The notes: generated from the sequence alone by a model not told the origin. A DNA stretch of 64,000 nt from Dryomyza anilis (GCA_951804985.1 OX638130.1:41959224-42023223); one strand, 5' to 3'. Counted from the first letter of the stretch, positions 1-11,863 are shown. Made by a program: numbers and translations.

Positions 1-670
1 ACATGAACCATAAGATCAATGGTCGTACCATAAAGTACTTAATGGTACATTTTTTCTGAGTGCAGACCTTATTTTAAAGATGCTTATATTCTTTAGCCTT
101 GAAAAACATGAAAATAAAAACACACATCTTCATTAATGTTCACGTTCATAAATATTTAACAAGCTTTGCGGTGTTACTTGTCCAATATTATGAATTTTTT
201 TGAATTTTTATTATTACCTTATGAACATAATAAATACACAAATATGTTAAATGAACAAACACAAGAGTCTTGATTTTCTTGCATTTCTTACATTGCTAGT
301 CTTGCACTTGTTATTGTTCTTGCAAGAAAATCTCGATCTTGTTCTCGCTCTTATTCTTGCAAAAAATGCAAGAAGAACAAGATGCAAGAAATTTTTGATC
401 ATCACTACCGGTAATCATCTTTGTTTTCTTAGTGTAGTTAATAAAGTCCACAATTATAAAATATTAATTTGAAATAATTAATTTATGGTTTGCTATAAAA
501 CTTTTAACATTTTCTTGAGCAAATTTTCACAAACATTTGACTTTGTGTCGTTTTAGGTACGAAAACACGTACTTTGACGTCTCGGCGGGTCCATTTCCCA
601 TATACGGAGTTTGCTGTAAATTTTCCACATATATTTTCTCATTCAATAGAGCCTTTTTAGGGGGTGCCAT
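1..670. other. AT-rich non-coding sequence with a CTTGCA-motif cluster
   Basis: No gene is recognised. At about 265-395 the hexamer CTTGCA and its complement TGCAAG recur many times at irregular spacing, so this stretch can fold on itself. Short open frames here show no protein-family resemblance. The stretch ends where element E homology begins. Confidence 0.5.
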
Positions 671-1015
671 TAGAGTGGTCATTATTAGTGGTCCCACGGG
701 TCCCCCACTCCCTAAAAAATCTCGTAAAAGAGTAATTCACATGAAATTTTAACCAAATAGAAAAATGTTTTGAGGTCGCGCATCGCGACCCATTTAAAAT
801 TGTTAGTAGGTAGGTCTGATTAAAGTTGAATAACTTTTTTATTTTTGATTGGATTTTGATGAAATGATCTTGAACAGAATTCACTACAGATTATGGAATT
901 ATTTTTATCCGACCATGAATAATTTATTTGCCGATTTTTACATATACTTTTCTTAGATAGTTCACACCTATTTTCGCCCTCTTAAATATCCAATAAACAT
1001 AATTAACATAACAAG
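671..1015 (+). mobile_element. Truncated copy of foldback/MITE element E
   Basis: The stretch begins TAGAGTGGTC, like the terminus of element E in the large palindrome (11864 and 23070). It keeps E landmarks in order: the CCCACGG...CCCCC block, AGAGTAATTCAC, GGTCGCGCATCGCGA and GTTAGTAGGTAGGTCTG. From about 885 to 1015 it matches the reverse complement of about 12420-12600. The other terminus is not visible downstream, so this is a one-ended, diverged fragment. No coding capacity is seen; E is probably non-autonomous. Confidence 0.7.
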
Positions 1016-1682
1016 AAATGGAACAGATTTTTTTGAAATCATGATTTTCCTTTGTCAGTCTAGTGTGAAAGGACTGAAGTTTTTGTTTTGCGATTGGCTG
1101 CAGCTCGGTTTTTAGAAATTTCGTAGCACGCACGAATGCATCGACTGCGAAAACAAATTTTTGTGCCATTGGAATAAGGCTCGGATGCGTGCGTGCGTAC
1201 GCACACGTGTAAATACGACTTTGTTATGAAAAAATAAAACATGAAAAGGAAACACTAAAATAGTATTTTAAATATTTTGAAATTTCCATTTTTACCCCAA
1301 AAATTTTCAACAAGTCTGCTGTTTTGAAAATTAGCTCAAAAATTAAATGTCATTAACATAAATGCAAAAGATAGATCTTGAACCAGACTATGGAATATAC
1401 CCTTTAAAAGATTTTAAAATGTTATAAAAACGCATTTTTTTTGGAGGAAAATGAGTGTCCCATATCCTCTAAATATTTAAATAAATATTTCGAAAATTTG
1501 AATACATTAAAACTTTGAAGTCCTTTTAAATGAAAATCTGATCACGAAGTGATAGTACTTCGGACCTGTTGTGCTAAACTATTATTATACTAAAGAAAAA
1601 TACTTATGAAATGTTAATAATCTGTATATATAAAACTCATTTTCCGCGCTATGTAAACGTACACCTGTGCACATATTCCCTT
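1016..1682. other. AT-rich sequence, possible SINE tail at 1540-1595
   Basis: No gene is seen. A short alternating GTGCGTGCGTACGCACAC block lies near 1190-1207. Around 1540-1595 the sequence ends ACTTCGGACC...GCTAAACTATTATTAT, resembling the 3' end of the tRNA-derived SINE at 4852 and 17206 (GCCAAACTATTATTATT). This would be a remnant tail only. Around 1620 a TCTGTATATATAAAAC string resembles Helitron 5' ends, but no other Helitron feature is seen. Confidence 0.35.
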
Positions 1683-1890
1683 AAAATTTCGAATATATAT
1701 CCTACAGAACCAAGGTCACAATATAGTTTTAGTTAACCACGCTCACTTTTACGCCCATTTTTATTTTTGGTGTATATTTCAAATTCATGGCAAAACCGCT
1801 GAACGCATTTTTCTGAAAATGTTCATTACTGTGTTATAACGTCCATGGAGTATCCTAAGCCATAAATAAACCAGATTTGTCAAAGAGGGG
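1683..1890 (+). repeat. Dispersed repeat F, copy 1
   Basis: This stretch shares a series of blocks with 4644-4851: ATATATATCCTACAGA, CGCTGAACG.ATTTTT, TTCATTACT.T.TTATAA, GAGTATCC.AAGC.ATAAA.., then an AAAGGGG-like end. The order is the same and divergence is high. Origin is unknown; it could be an old non-autonomous transposon. No open frame spans it. Confidence 0.55.
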
Positions 1891-2303
1891 GCAAAGAGAG
1901 GCAAAGAATGGCATCTTCCTTAGAACCAAAGCATGTAATTCGCTATATATCGACCCTAATGCTACACGGATAGAAAAGATTTGTTTGAATATGTTTGAAT
2001 GTAATTAAAAAGTAATACAAAATTACCATACATGTATTAGGAATAAAGTGTAATTAAATTATAATCGAAATTGAATTTATTTTTGTTCACGTGTGAACAT
2101 AATTATATTGTCCAGCAGAATCTGTCAAATTTACCATAAATATGTTACAATACCAACATAAAATTTTAATTGCATTTGAATAAACTGTTTCTTGGCAATT
2201 TACTTGGTTAAAACTATGTTTTGGAACACAGAAAATGCTAATAAAATCTAAATACAACGTATGTTCGCAACGCTCGTTTTAATTTGATAATTTATCGACT
2301 GTA
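1891..2303. other. AT-rich intergenic sequence
   Basis: No gene, RNA gene or repeat is recognised between repeat F and the tandem array at 2304. Confidence 0.4.
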
Positions 2304-2600
2304 GAAGTTGGCAACGTTGTGCAGCATTTTCTATCTACTCCATCTTTTGCATCGTTTAAACATATTGATGTTTAAAAAGAAAGAAAAAAGAAATAGGGTT
2401 TAAATAAATGTATTCTTGCAACATTCTCCTTGTATACGAAGTTGGCACTCGTTGAGCAGAATTTTCTACCACCGTCTCTTTTGTCGTAGTTTGAAGTATG
2501 TATATGGTCATTTTAAACATACTGATGTTTGAAAACAAAAAAATAATGAATTTTTGTATATAAAGTTGGCACTCGTTGATCGGCATTTTCTGCGTACGTG
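2304..2600. repeat. Degenerate tandem repeat, about 125-135 bp unit, three copies
   Basis: The block (G/A)AAGTTGGCA recurs at about 2304, 2438 and 2562 (spacings 134 and 124). Each is followed by a CGTTG.GC.G.ATTTTCT block and a TCTCTTTT.. block, and two copies then carry TTTAAACATA(C/T)TGATGTTTAAA. On the minus strand the units read a recurring peptide of the ENA.QRVPT.YT type, but stops and changes between units argue against a maintained protein. It ends as a partial unit near 2600. Confidence 0.65.
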
Positions 2601-4643
2601 TCTCTTGTTGTTCGTTGAGAAATCGTGTTCGCGTCTAATTCTGTTATTTGTAAATTAAATAAATATATTAATTGTGTTATAAAAAGTACTAATAGTAACA
2701 TAGTATAATATAGTGCAGTATATGCAGTATATACTATAAAAACTAATGTGAAAAAACCACAAATAAAAATCAGTGTTTCGATTTACAAACAGAGTTTGAC
2801 ATGTTTTTTTACAACAGCCTCCGTGAATTCCTTGCCTACGCTATGTGCTTTACTGAGACCGACTGTAACATAACCAAATATAAAGCGAGCCTGGATCGTC
2901 TGGTTTAACGTCTGCAGGTGCAATTGTGCATTCCTTGATGCTGTCACTTGTACTTGCAGTTTTAAACGAATTATGCATTTTAAAAATTGTATATGATTTC
3001 TATTATTATAATTTTCCACTGTGCATGTTTAAAGATTTTTAATAAAAATAAATAAAAAAACAACATTTTATTTTCAGGATTTTTTCCAAAAATATTTAAA
3101 TATGTTTCTATGCAAACATACTACTTTTTGTACTGAAACAACTGATGTTTCACTGGAAACATATTTATATTCAGGTCATTCCAAATCATGTTTTATTTTG
3201 AACATATTTATGTTTCGGTTCAAATATTTATTTAGTTTGTATGTTGTAATTATTATGTTTCCATTAGAACATACTCCATTTTAAGGGGCAACATAAAAAT
3301 GTTTCCGGAATATTATAATGTAAGTCGGAGCTCATTACAACACTGTTCAATCTTCAATACAACCATGTTTACAAATGATTTATCAGTCAACTATATATTT
3401 TGTTTACATAAAATTCCAAACATACATGTTAATGCCTGCAAAATTATGTTTGGGAGAGCCCTTTTTTTGCAGCGTATATCGATTTCAACTAAACTTTGAA
3501 TTTAGAGGTTACCCATCTTCAGTGTTTCCAGAATTTTGTAACATTGCGACTAGAAGACTGAAAAAAAAACGGCCAAAAACGGCTACATTCCATTTTCGAA
3601 CCGGCTAAGAGACGGCTAAATGTTTTTGCTTTATATTTAATTAATTGTAATTAATTTGAAATAAAAATAAAAAAAAATAATAAAATTCCATTTTATAGAA
3701 TTATTCAAATTAAAAACAATGAAAGCATGATCGTTGGTTCGTTAGTTAGTACTGTCATCGTTAAAATACGGAAATGTGTTTTCCAATACATTGCTAGCTA
3801 ATGAAAATATTTTGTTAATAAGTAAATTAAAAGAAATCGTTATAAGTCTAATTATAATATTTTAGAATAATTGTTCAATATGTTCAATAATACTGCACTA
3901 CACTCATTTTGGTACGGGTAAAATTGAAATCCCCATTTAAGGAAATATTGCGATTACTTGTTAAATATATATTTTCTGGTTTTATAAATTTTGAAATTTT
4001 TCCACTAAGTTATGTCGTATTTTATTCATAAACTTTTTTATTTTTTTTCATACATTCAGTGCATGGTTTTTTCTAATAACAAAATGATAACTTTATGATT
4101 TTTTTTTTGTAATATTAAAAATAAAAGAAGACCAAAAAAGATAGATTGAAAAAATGGGATATATCTCAAAAAATTAAGTCAACTTGACTAAACTAATGCC
4201 ATTTGCATAATTAGTGCTGCAAATGTATCCATTATTTGCTGTACATTTACTGCACCATGTCAAAATTTGGATTTTGTCGGGCAGTAACTTACTACAGTAT
4301 ATTTTTCCTAAATTAACACCTTCACTTAAATAAAGTCAAATTTTTCGTGTAATTCAAATTTGATATGGCATTTTTCAAAAACTTGTAAATTAGACTTGCA
4401 ACAAAACAATTTTTAAAATGTCAATATTTAAATTAAAATTAAACTCAACAATCCGGCTGAAATATTTTGTAAAAACGGCTAACAAATTTTATCATAATTT
4501 TCCGGCTATGCTATTAAAAAACCGGCTAAATTTAGGCGAAAATCGGCTAAACTGGCAACACCGCTCATCTTACTAAATCTCACCGCACCAAATAAAAATT
4601 CACTACACCAAAACTAAATATGAAACCTCTGCACAGATTTCGT
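2601..4643. other. AT-rich sequence with two short-motif clusters
   Basis: No gene is recognised. At about 3090-3440 the octamer TATGTTTC and its complement GAAACATA recur in both orientations. At 3565-3620 and again at 4450-4560 degenerate CGGCTAAA motifs recur, separated by about 830 bp of plain AT-rich sequence. This could be one motif cluster split by an insertion, but no clear target duplication was found. Open frames of 60-78 codons here show no family resemblance. Confidence 0.4.
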
Positions 4644-4844
4644 TAAATTTTAAAATATATATCCTACAGACACAAAACAAGATCAATTGGTTTCGCCGAT
4701 CACATCCACTTGTAAGACCATTTTTAATTATGTCGCAAGTTTCAGATTCAATGCCAAATCGCTGAACGTATTTTTATGAGAATTTTCATTACTATATTAT
4801 AAGGGCCCAAGAGTATCCCAAGCTATAAATTAACCATATTGGAC
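4644..4844 (+). repeat. Dispersed repeat F, copy 2
   Basis: It matches 1683-1890 in block order, ending with CAAAGGGG at the point where the SINE inserted. The SINE's 7-bp target duplication (AAAGGGG) comes from the end of this repeat, so F predates the SINE here. Confidence 0.55.
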
Positions 4845-4851
4845 AAAGGGG

Positions 4852-5138
4852 TAGCGTCGATAGCTCAGTCGTTAGTGCGATGGACTGTGAGCCGAATGGT
4901 CCCATGTTCAAGCCTGCACTGGGGCTAACAACATCTTTTCATAGAAAATATTTGTCTATACCGCGCTACCTCTCGACAGTAAATGGCAAACTTACGAGAA
5001 TTGCCTATAATAAACTCTCACCCGCCGTTACTATTCGGCATTAAACTATAGATCCCTCCACTTTGAGTACAAGTGGTGAGTTAGGTAAGAGAGCTCGGCC
5101 TAAGTTCTTCAGGACTGGAGCGCCAAACTATTATTATT
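4852..5138 (+). mobile_element. tRNA-derived SINE, copy 1
   Basis: The head is tRNA-like, with an A box TAGCTCAGTCGTTAG and a B box GTTCAAGCC about 50 bp apart, the internal RNA polymerase III promoter layout. A unique body follows, then an ATT-repeat tail. AAAGGGG flanks it at 4845-4851 and 5139-5145, a 7-bp target-site duplication. The copy at 17206-17521 matches along its whole length. The tail suggests mobilisation by a LINE whose partner I cannot name. As a SINE it encodes no protein. It is not a functional tRNA gene: the acceptor arm does not pair and the element continues about 210 bp past the tRNA-like part. Confidence 0.88.
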
Positions 5139-5145
5139 AAAGGGG

Positions 5146-5769
5146 ACTGGCACCTCATATACACACATTTAAAATGCTGTATCGCAGCACAAATGTTATC
5201 AATTTTAACGAAACTTTATATTTTTATGTTACTTATCTGACCAAAAATCACTACACCAAACTCACCAAACAAAAATTCACCATATCAAAATTCAGCAAAA
5301 CAAAATATCAAACCTCTGCACGAAATTTATTTATATTAATAAAATCACTTCATGTCCTTGCATTCACAAAATCTTTGCACAAGTCGTGCATAGGTCCAAC
5401 TAGTTATAAATAAAATTTAAAAAAAATGTCATAGCTTGCGTTTGTTTTACTTGGTAGTTTATTTTAGTCTATCATAAGACACACGCGGCTATTACATATT
5501 TTTAATCACATCTTTTTATTACATACATTTATAAATAAGAAATTTAAAATTTTGATTTTATATAATTGTTTAATTCATTTTTTATTAATTTTTTTTATAA
5601 TTAGCACGAAACATCGCTATAAGAACATTTATATTGGGAAGAATTAAAAAATTGAGAGTCCGATTGTTTTACCCTTAAATGTCCACTAGTTCCGCCAGGA
5701 ACCAACTTCTCTTAACGAATTTTATTTAAACTACTCGATTCAACTTATAAAATGTTTATCAAAGCGCTG
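5146..5769. other. AT-rich sequence, no gene recognised
   Basis: Nothing family-specific is seen. An open frame of 79 codons at 5174-5413 is low-complexity (CACTACACCAAA-type motifs) and I do not consider it a gene. Confidence 0.4.
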
Positions 5770-6030
5770 CCGCATTATGGTTCAAAAACCTTTTCATCGA
5801 CCAAAAAACATTTTTATATATTTTAGAATAAAATCAATATATATTGACTAAAAAAAGTTCACATGAGACCGATTAACGTGTTTGATGTTTGAACAATTTT
5901 ATTGTTCACACAACTAGATATAAAAGCAATCTAAATCAAAGGTTTGATTGATCTAGCTCTTCTAGTATTTTTGTAATCCTAATTTTATAGACGGCCATCA
6001 CTAAATCAAATCGACTTATCAAGAAAAATG
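5770..6030 (+). repeat. Degenerate copy of dispersed repeat G
   Basis: It shares with 28690-29040 the ordered blocks TATATTGAC.AAAAAA, GATCTAGCTCTTCTA, AGACGG.CATC.CTAAATC, and CGACT.ATCAAGAA. It is strongly diverged and lacks recognisable termini. Confidence 0.5.
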
Positions 6031-6349
6031 TAAAATAAACAGACCATACACAGAAAAAATGTTGTTCATAAATGGAACAGTGTTAATAATATATATGAAA
6101 AAAAAAATCATTATATTTATGAACTATTCTTCGTATATACGAATCGCACATTTTGGAGAGAAACTGATATAATAAATGCGTTCATAATCATTTTTGAGGC
6201 AAAGCAGCGCAACCTCTACGTATGTGCAACTGTGACTGAAAAATAAAAAACCAGTCCTCAAAAAGGAGCATAGAAAATACAACACAAAGTAGGTACTTTA
6301 GTATTTGTGTATCATCGTATGTGTGCAACCGCAACCATTTTGACCATTC

Positions 6350-6395
6350 TATAAATACATATTTTACTGACGTATCATACGTCACGACGGGCAGT
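6350..6395 (+). promoter_or_regulatory. Promoter-like cluster: TATA box and CRE-like palindrome
   Basis: TATAAATAC at 6350-6358 is followed 10 bp later by the perfect 17-bp palindrome TGACGTATCATACGTCA (6368-6384), a double CRE-like (TGACGTA) site, then GGGCAGTTATTTTG, which resembles an initiator. No downstream gene is recognised, so this may be a relic transposon or LTR promoter, or chance. Confidence 0.3.
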
Positions 6396-8490
6396 TATTT
6401 TGTTCAATGCTCGTTGCGACACGCCGTCGTTAGTCGATGATGGCAGATACAGTTCTTCGTTTTTTTTCGTATGTCATTTAGTACTTCTATTCAAATCGTT
6501 TCATTACTTGTTTACTACTCTAAAAAAAACGTGCGCCGCAGGTACCTAACTTCGATCAACAATAAACAGTAGCAATAGGCACAAACAGCAAGAATATATA
6601 TAAAATAAAATGTAAGTAGTTAAAAAATAAATAAATTAAAATAATCTATATTAATAATACAAAACGTGTTTTTTTCTCTTGCATTAACCGGCCGTATTTC
6701 TGAACAGATTTTAATGATACTGGTATCAAACGATTCGTATTAATCAGATGTAGTGCGTGCTATACTTAGTTTTTATAATTTAAGAACAAGAAACAAGAAA
6801 CGTTAAAACTAAACTACAACAAACATATGAAAAAGAGAACTGCAGTTAACTGCGCTCACTGTGGTTAGTGCAGTGTATCATACTCTCGCAGAAACAATTG
6901 CACACATGAGAACAACAACAACTCTGCCGCATGTATTTTAGTTGTTGTTGCTGCTTCACACAACGAACAGAGAGAGAAAAAACAGTAGACTCCACGAAAA
7001 AGAGTTTCAATGATTTTGTTCAGAAAATAAATTAGAAAATTATTAAGTGAAATGAAAAAAAAACAACATATTTCTACAACGATAAATATACCAACTACGA
7101 TTATAATAATTTTAATTAAAATTAATAAAAAAGTTAAAGAAAAAAAAGAGAACATTTTGTAACATTAGAAAGTTAATTTTAAAATAATTAAAAGTATCAC
7201 AGATTTTAAAAATACATTAATGATTTTAAAAAAAAATTACTGTTATTCAATTTTAAAAATATATAAAGTTGCAAACAAATGTCATTTTATTAAATTGTGT
7301 CATGTGATTTTCTTTTTATTATAAATCTATTTTTTTTTAAAGAATCCAAAGAATTTTATGGTGTACAAAAATAAATAACTTTAAAACTAATCGGTAGATT
7401 TTTTTTTAATTTTTTTACTAAATATGAAATGTGAATTTTGGAATTTTTGATATTCAAAAATTTAAGAATGTCTTTAATATTTAAATATAAAATATGTTCA
7501 TATAATCAATGTTTTTCATTTCATTTATATATATAAAGAAATTTTCAGCTAGCTCGATGGTTTTTATATGGTTTATTATATTAATACAAAAGGTATTAAT
7601 ATAATAAAAAATAATATAATAAATAAAAATTAAATATTTTTTTATTTTTAAATAGTTTAAAAGTTTATAAATACCATGCATTTTTTCGTAAATATTAAGA
7701 ATGCGTTAATCAATATAAGAACTTTTTCATTACGGTTTTATGAACGATTCATAAATAGGATGAAATTGGTGATTGGTTGAGTCGTAATGACAAATTCATT
7801 AATAGCATGAACTTTTTTTCTGTGAACGTTTAGTTTATCAATTTAATATGAAATATTGTTAATTTCTCCACTGCATTTGGTTCAGTGTAATGTTCTATTT
7901 TTATTGGAATTAATTTTTTCGTAGTAAATATTTTTACTAAACTGCCCTTAATACCTGAATATGGATATCATGTAAAACATTGTAATTGTTGTTAATTACT
8001 TGGTTTCTTTGACTTAGGACAATGAAAGTATATTAAATAATTATTAAAGTTCTCCACTTGAAAATAATCTAAAATCGATTTTAACCTCGATTAATCGATT
8101 CTGAAAATCGAGTTACAAATGGTTGATCGAAAAGTCGATAATCGATTTTGATCCTTGACTACTAATCACTAATGTAGAAAATATTTGTTGCAGGTGGGCG
8201 TGTTCGAAAGGAAAAGGTCTTGAAAGTAGAAAAGGTACTGAGATTATGTATTCAAATATCATATCTTATGTTGTTTATGCGTAGAATAGTCAGGTCGCCA
8301 GTCTTCGACAACACGTCTTAGTTTTTTTTTTATTTGATTTAATTAAGTACGATTTTAAGATGTGTGTTTCACAAGGGAAACTATTATTATGCAGCGGCAC
8401 GTAAATGTCAGTGTCAGTCGAATGACAGGTTAGCATCGAGTCTCGAAATCGTAAAAAGGGAACAGAGCTATTCGATATATAGGTTATCGA
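6396..8490. other. Very AT-rich intergenic sequence
   Basis: No gene is recognised. 6180-7160 has several weak open frames without family resemblance. 8050-8150 contains a cluster of degenerate ATCGATT motifs. 8170-8490 may be the 5' leader of the copia-like fragment that follows, but no LTR or PBS can be defined. Confidence 0.4.
7572..7608. repeat. Perfect 16-bp-stem hairpin
   Basis: TTTATTATATTAATAC (7572-7587) and its exact reverse complement (7593-7608) enclose a 5-nt loop AAAAG. No T-tract or gene context gives it a role; it may be a fixed AT-rich palindrome. Confidence 0.7.
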
Positions 8491-8499
8491 AAGTTGGGT

Positions 8500-9080
8500 A
8501 AAATGTGTGTTCGGAGTACGAAATGGGGTACAGAATGAAAACTACTACGCTTCTTGGGGGATCCAGATGCAAAGTGTTCTCGTACACTCGGAGCTATGGC
8601 GTGTAGTTAGTGGAAAATTTGTTAAAACAGAAGGAATGGAGGCCGCGGAGGCATCGAGATTGGACACGCAGGATGAAAAAGCATTGGCAACGCTGATACT
8701 CAGCGTTAAATCGCGACATACCATATAAAACACTGCACAACATCGTCGGCAGCGTGGATTAAATTAAAATAGATCTATCAACCGAGCGGACATGCAAGGA
8801 AAGTGCAACTTTATAAAACGTTGCTGGCCTCAGTATGTTTGAGAGCGACGGAGTTTCTCAGTATTTAAAAGCGTTTTCTGATGTCGTTGAAAAGTTGGCT
8901 AAGGTAGGCATAACTATGAACGAGGGGCTGCTTATCATTGCTACAAGTATGCCAAAACAGTACGACAATTTCGTATCGCCATGTAACCAAGAGATGCATT
9001 GCCGACGTACAGTGAGTTGAAGGTCAAATTGTTAGAAAAAGGCGAGAGACGGCGGGACGATCAGGCAGAACACGTAGGCA
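8500..9080 (+). pseudogene. Ty1/copia-type gag fragment, frameshifted
   Basis: Two open stretches in different frames (8507-8728 and 8835-9020) resemble the N-terminal half of copia-family Gag. The first has NENYYASWGIQMQSVL, then LWRVVSG and DEKALATLILSV. The second has VSQYLKAFSDVVEKLAKVGI and LLIIATSMPKQYDNFV. The order and spacing match the family's gag_2/UBN2 domain, a structural protein of the virus-like particle. A linking segment (SAWIKLK-like, then ARKVQLYKTLL-like) is readable at about 8745-8830 in shifted frames. The pol part is missing; homology stops before the palindrome arm at 9196. There is no start ATG in the coding frame. It is a dead fragment. Confidence 0.75.
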
Positions 9081-9195
9081 GTTAACATGCATTTTTTTTA
9101 GCGCATTCGTAGTCCAAGGTCAAAAATGAACCGAGCAAGTCTAATCCTAGTTGCAGCAGACATGTGCAGCGAACGCAACATGTTCGTTTCATACG

Positions 9196-9390
9196 AACTG
9201 CATATTTCTGCAAAAGTTGTTATATTCCAAAACTCCATCATATTTTTCTGATAAGCTTTGTTTTAGCGTTTCAAATAGAAGCCTCAATTTAATTTTTCCA
9301 AAATTGAACTACCTACAATCGCAAAGACTATTTTTCATTAACGCAATTCGACTCATAAGTTCATTACCACTTAATATTTAAAATATAAAC
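9196..9390 (+). pseudogene. LINE ORF2 C-terminal fragment (left-arm copy)
   Basis: The plus strand reads IFLQKLLYSKTPSYFSDKL, then a SNRSLN..FPKLNYLQ block and a terminal AIRL..SLPLNI. The fuller copy at 49549-49899 ends AIRLWNSLPLNI, the W-N-S-L-P motif found near the end of many non-LTR retrotransposon reverse transcriptases. Only this C-terminal tail is present, and the Trp is lost in this copy. It is the outermost element of the arm. Confidence 0.6.
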
Positions 9391-9472
9391 AGAACATGTA
9401 GATTTAGGTATTATATAACACTCCATTTTTCAGATCAATAATCTATTAACATCCTAAATCTACTATTTATAA

Positions 9473-10206
9473 GTAATACCTGAGACAGACATCTAGTAAA
9501 GTTATTATAATAACAATACTATAATATTCTAAATACCAGATAGGTGACAGATATAACGTAGTATAGTTTGCGTAGTAAATAAAACTATGCAAAAGAAATA
9601 TTACAGCATTTTCATTTTTGTTGGGTACCACGGTTACTATAGAATATTTTATTCTAGTCAGCTGTAAAGATCACTATTTTTAGAAGGTCGCGACAATTTT
9701 TATTTTTTATTTTCTATTACAGACTTCTAATAACAGTAAAAACATCGTTTTTTTACGCGATAGGTTTTCTTTACATGCAGATCCTCAGTGGACACTTAAA
9801 TTTTTTGTTAATATTGTAGCTTTACTACATTGAAATTTGCAAAGTCGTGGTCATTTTATTTTTGTGCTGTCAATTAAATGCAGTTCAATAAAATTCAGTT
9901 TCTAACATTAATTTTTCAATAAAATTTTGAAAAACAATTTCAAATAATTTATTTATTTTTTGGAATTTATTATGACATTTCAGTACAAACAGCTCTTTTG
10001 ACAAAAAGCTTTCGGAAAGCTTTTAAAATTTGGCTGTGTTTAAATGAAAACTACAAAAATACTACGAATAGTTTCATGGTATTTGTACCAGCCAAATACT
10101 ACAATGAAATCAAGGAATACCACAAAAATATTATAATATTTTGAGACACACATCTGGTATTTCAAATACTATGGTATGAATACCAGATGTCTGTCACAGG
10201 TATTAC
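9473..10206. mobile_element. TIR element C (left-arm copy)
   Basis: The ends GTAATACCTGAGACAGACAT... and ...GTCTGTCACAGGTATTAC form a 22-bp terminal inverted repeat with one mismatch. Inside, AATACCAGAT and related blocks are repeated near both ends as subterminal repeats. No transposase frame is present, so it is a MITE-type non-autonomous DNA element. No clear target duplication was found. The right-arm copy is 24759-25477. Confidence 0.8.
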
Positions 10207-10237
10207 CACACATCTAATTTCTCTTTAAATATGTTAA

Positions 10238-10791
10238 ATTGAAGCATTGGGTGCAATAAGGGCGTTAGGTATCATAACGCCCTTTTTGCAATATTCACAC
10301 CGAATGATCCCATCAGTGCCTTCTACCATCCTAAGAAATCCCAGATCGATTGCATACAGTTTTTTTGTCGTTTTATATTTTTAATTTTTTTACAGAGTAA
10401 ATTTACTTTTGAGCCATTTTGACCGTAATTTAACTATATCCATTCATTTCTATAAGTATATCTAGACTATGCACAATAATCTTTATTTTTTTACATTTAT
10501 GTAATGATTAAAGCTCCAAAACTTAATACGACCAAATTTTATTACTCCTTTTATGCAATAAGAGCGTATAAATCATTTATTTTAATTAATTATTTTATAT
10601 ATTATTAGGAGCTTTAAAACAAATTTGAAAAGTAAGCATAATAAAGCCAAAAGTTCAAATTTTATTGAAAAATTTGAATCAGTAATATTGGTTCATTACT
10701 TTTTGAGATACGGACATGCACATACTTTAGACGCAAATATCTCAAAACTTACTTTTTCAGATAACGCACTTATTGCACCCAACGCTTCAAT
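10238..10791. mobile_element. TIR element D (left-arm copy)
   Basis: It starts ATTGAAGCATTGGGTGCAAT and ends ATTGCACCCAACGCTTCAAT, nearly perfect inverted termini that continue as AAGGGCGTTA / TAACGCACTT. A perfect 10-bp-stem hairpin, AAGGGCGTTA-loop-TAACGCCCTT, lies at 10258-10284 by the left end. No coding capacity is seen. The right-arm copy is 24160-24727. Confidence 0.78.
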
Positions 10792-11863
10792 TATAAGTAC
10801 AATTTTTGATTTATTCTTAATTTTGAATTTTTAAATTTTTACTATTTTATAATCTGACCTTTTGATTATCTACGTAATTTTGATTTTGTTGAACTGTAAA
10901 ATAATCACTTATTATTGTACAAATATGTAAAACAAATCAAAAAAATATACACATAAACATCGACCCGGTGAAGCTGTGCACATGTCTAGCTAGTATATAT
11001 ACAACGAAAAAAAACTGTATAAAAAGGAAGTAAAATGTCTTTAAAATAAATACATATGTATTTGATTTACGTCCATACACAAATGCATTTGTTTTTACTT
11101 CATTGATATAGTTATTTTGTATGCAACTACATAATTTTACTGCATTTATATACGATTTTTAATACATTTGTATTGAAAATCACTACATTTTGTCTTTTAT
11201 AATAAGTCCGAAATATGTAGATACATTACTAAATCTTCATTTATTTCAACTACATTCCGTATTTATTTAACACCAATATGTATGGTATGGTGAAACAACA
11301 CAATTTTAAGTTATTAGCTAAAAATCATCTTTTCAGATGTTGTTGTTTCAAAGAATTGGACATATCTGAAATGTTTAAAATAATATATATTAAATATTGA
11401 CATTTTATCTTTAACTACACCAAAATATGTAAAGGGGTGGTGTAAGACGGACGGAGAATCATGGAAAGGCGACACTTTAGAAATTAGACAAAACTTTGAC
11501 CTTTAACGAATGAATTTGGGTGACAGAATTTTTAGAATATTAGGAGACAGTACCACACGGCAGCAATTAAACTCGAACCGGCGACAAATTAATATAATAA
11601 CAACCCTGATCATTTATTTCCCGGTAACAATGATATCGGCTACTATTCGTTTCAAAATCGGTTAATTAACGTGTGACTACAATTCATGTATCAAACGAAA
11701 CGTTGAGTACGCTTGTTTTGAGAGTTGTTTCATAAGGTACAAAAAAAGAAATTACGAAAAAAATTACAAAAAATGAAACAAAAAATAGTTGGCAAAACAA
11801 AAATATTGAACAAACGTTCGAATCAAAGAGCGAAACGGACGAAACGTTTTAAATACGTTATAC
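10792..11863. other. Arm sequence of unknown origin
   Basis: This is shared with the right arm (about 23071-24159) but has no recognised gene. 11040-11200 contains several short palindromes (ACATATGTAT, AAATGCATTT). A 63-codon open frame at 11725-11916 begins in lysine-rich sequence and recurs identically in the right arm (23209-23018 minus). This could mean recent duplication rather than selection, because non-coding parts of the arms are just as similar. Confidence 0.45.

Noticed and set aside
1615..1660. Helitron 5' end (TCTGTATATATAAAAC)
   Set aside because: No CTRR 3' end with hairpin could be paired with it, and the motif is likely by chance in AT-rich DNA.
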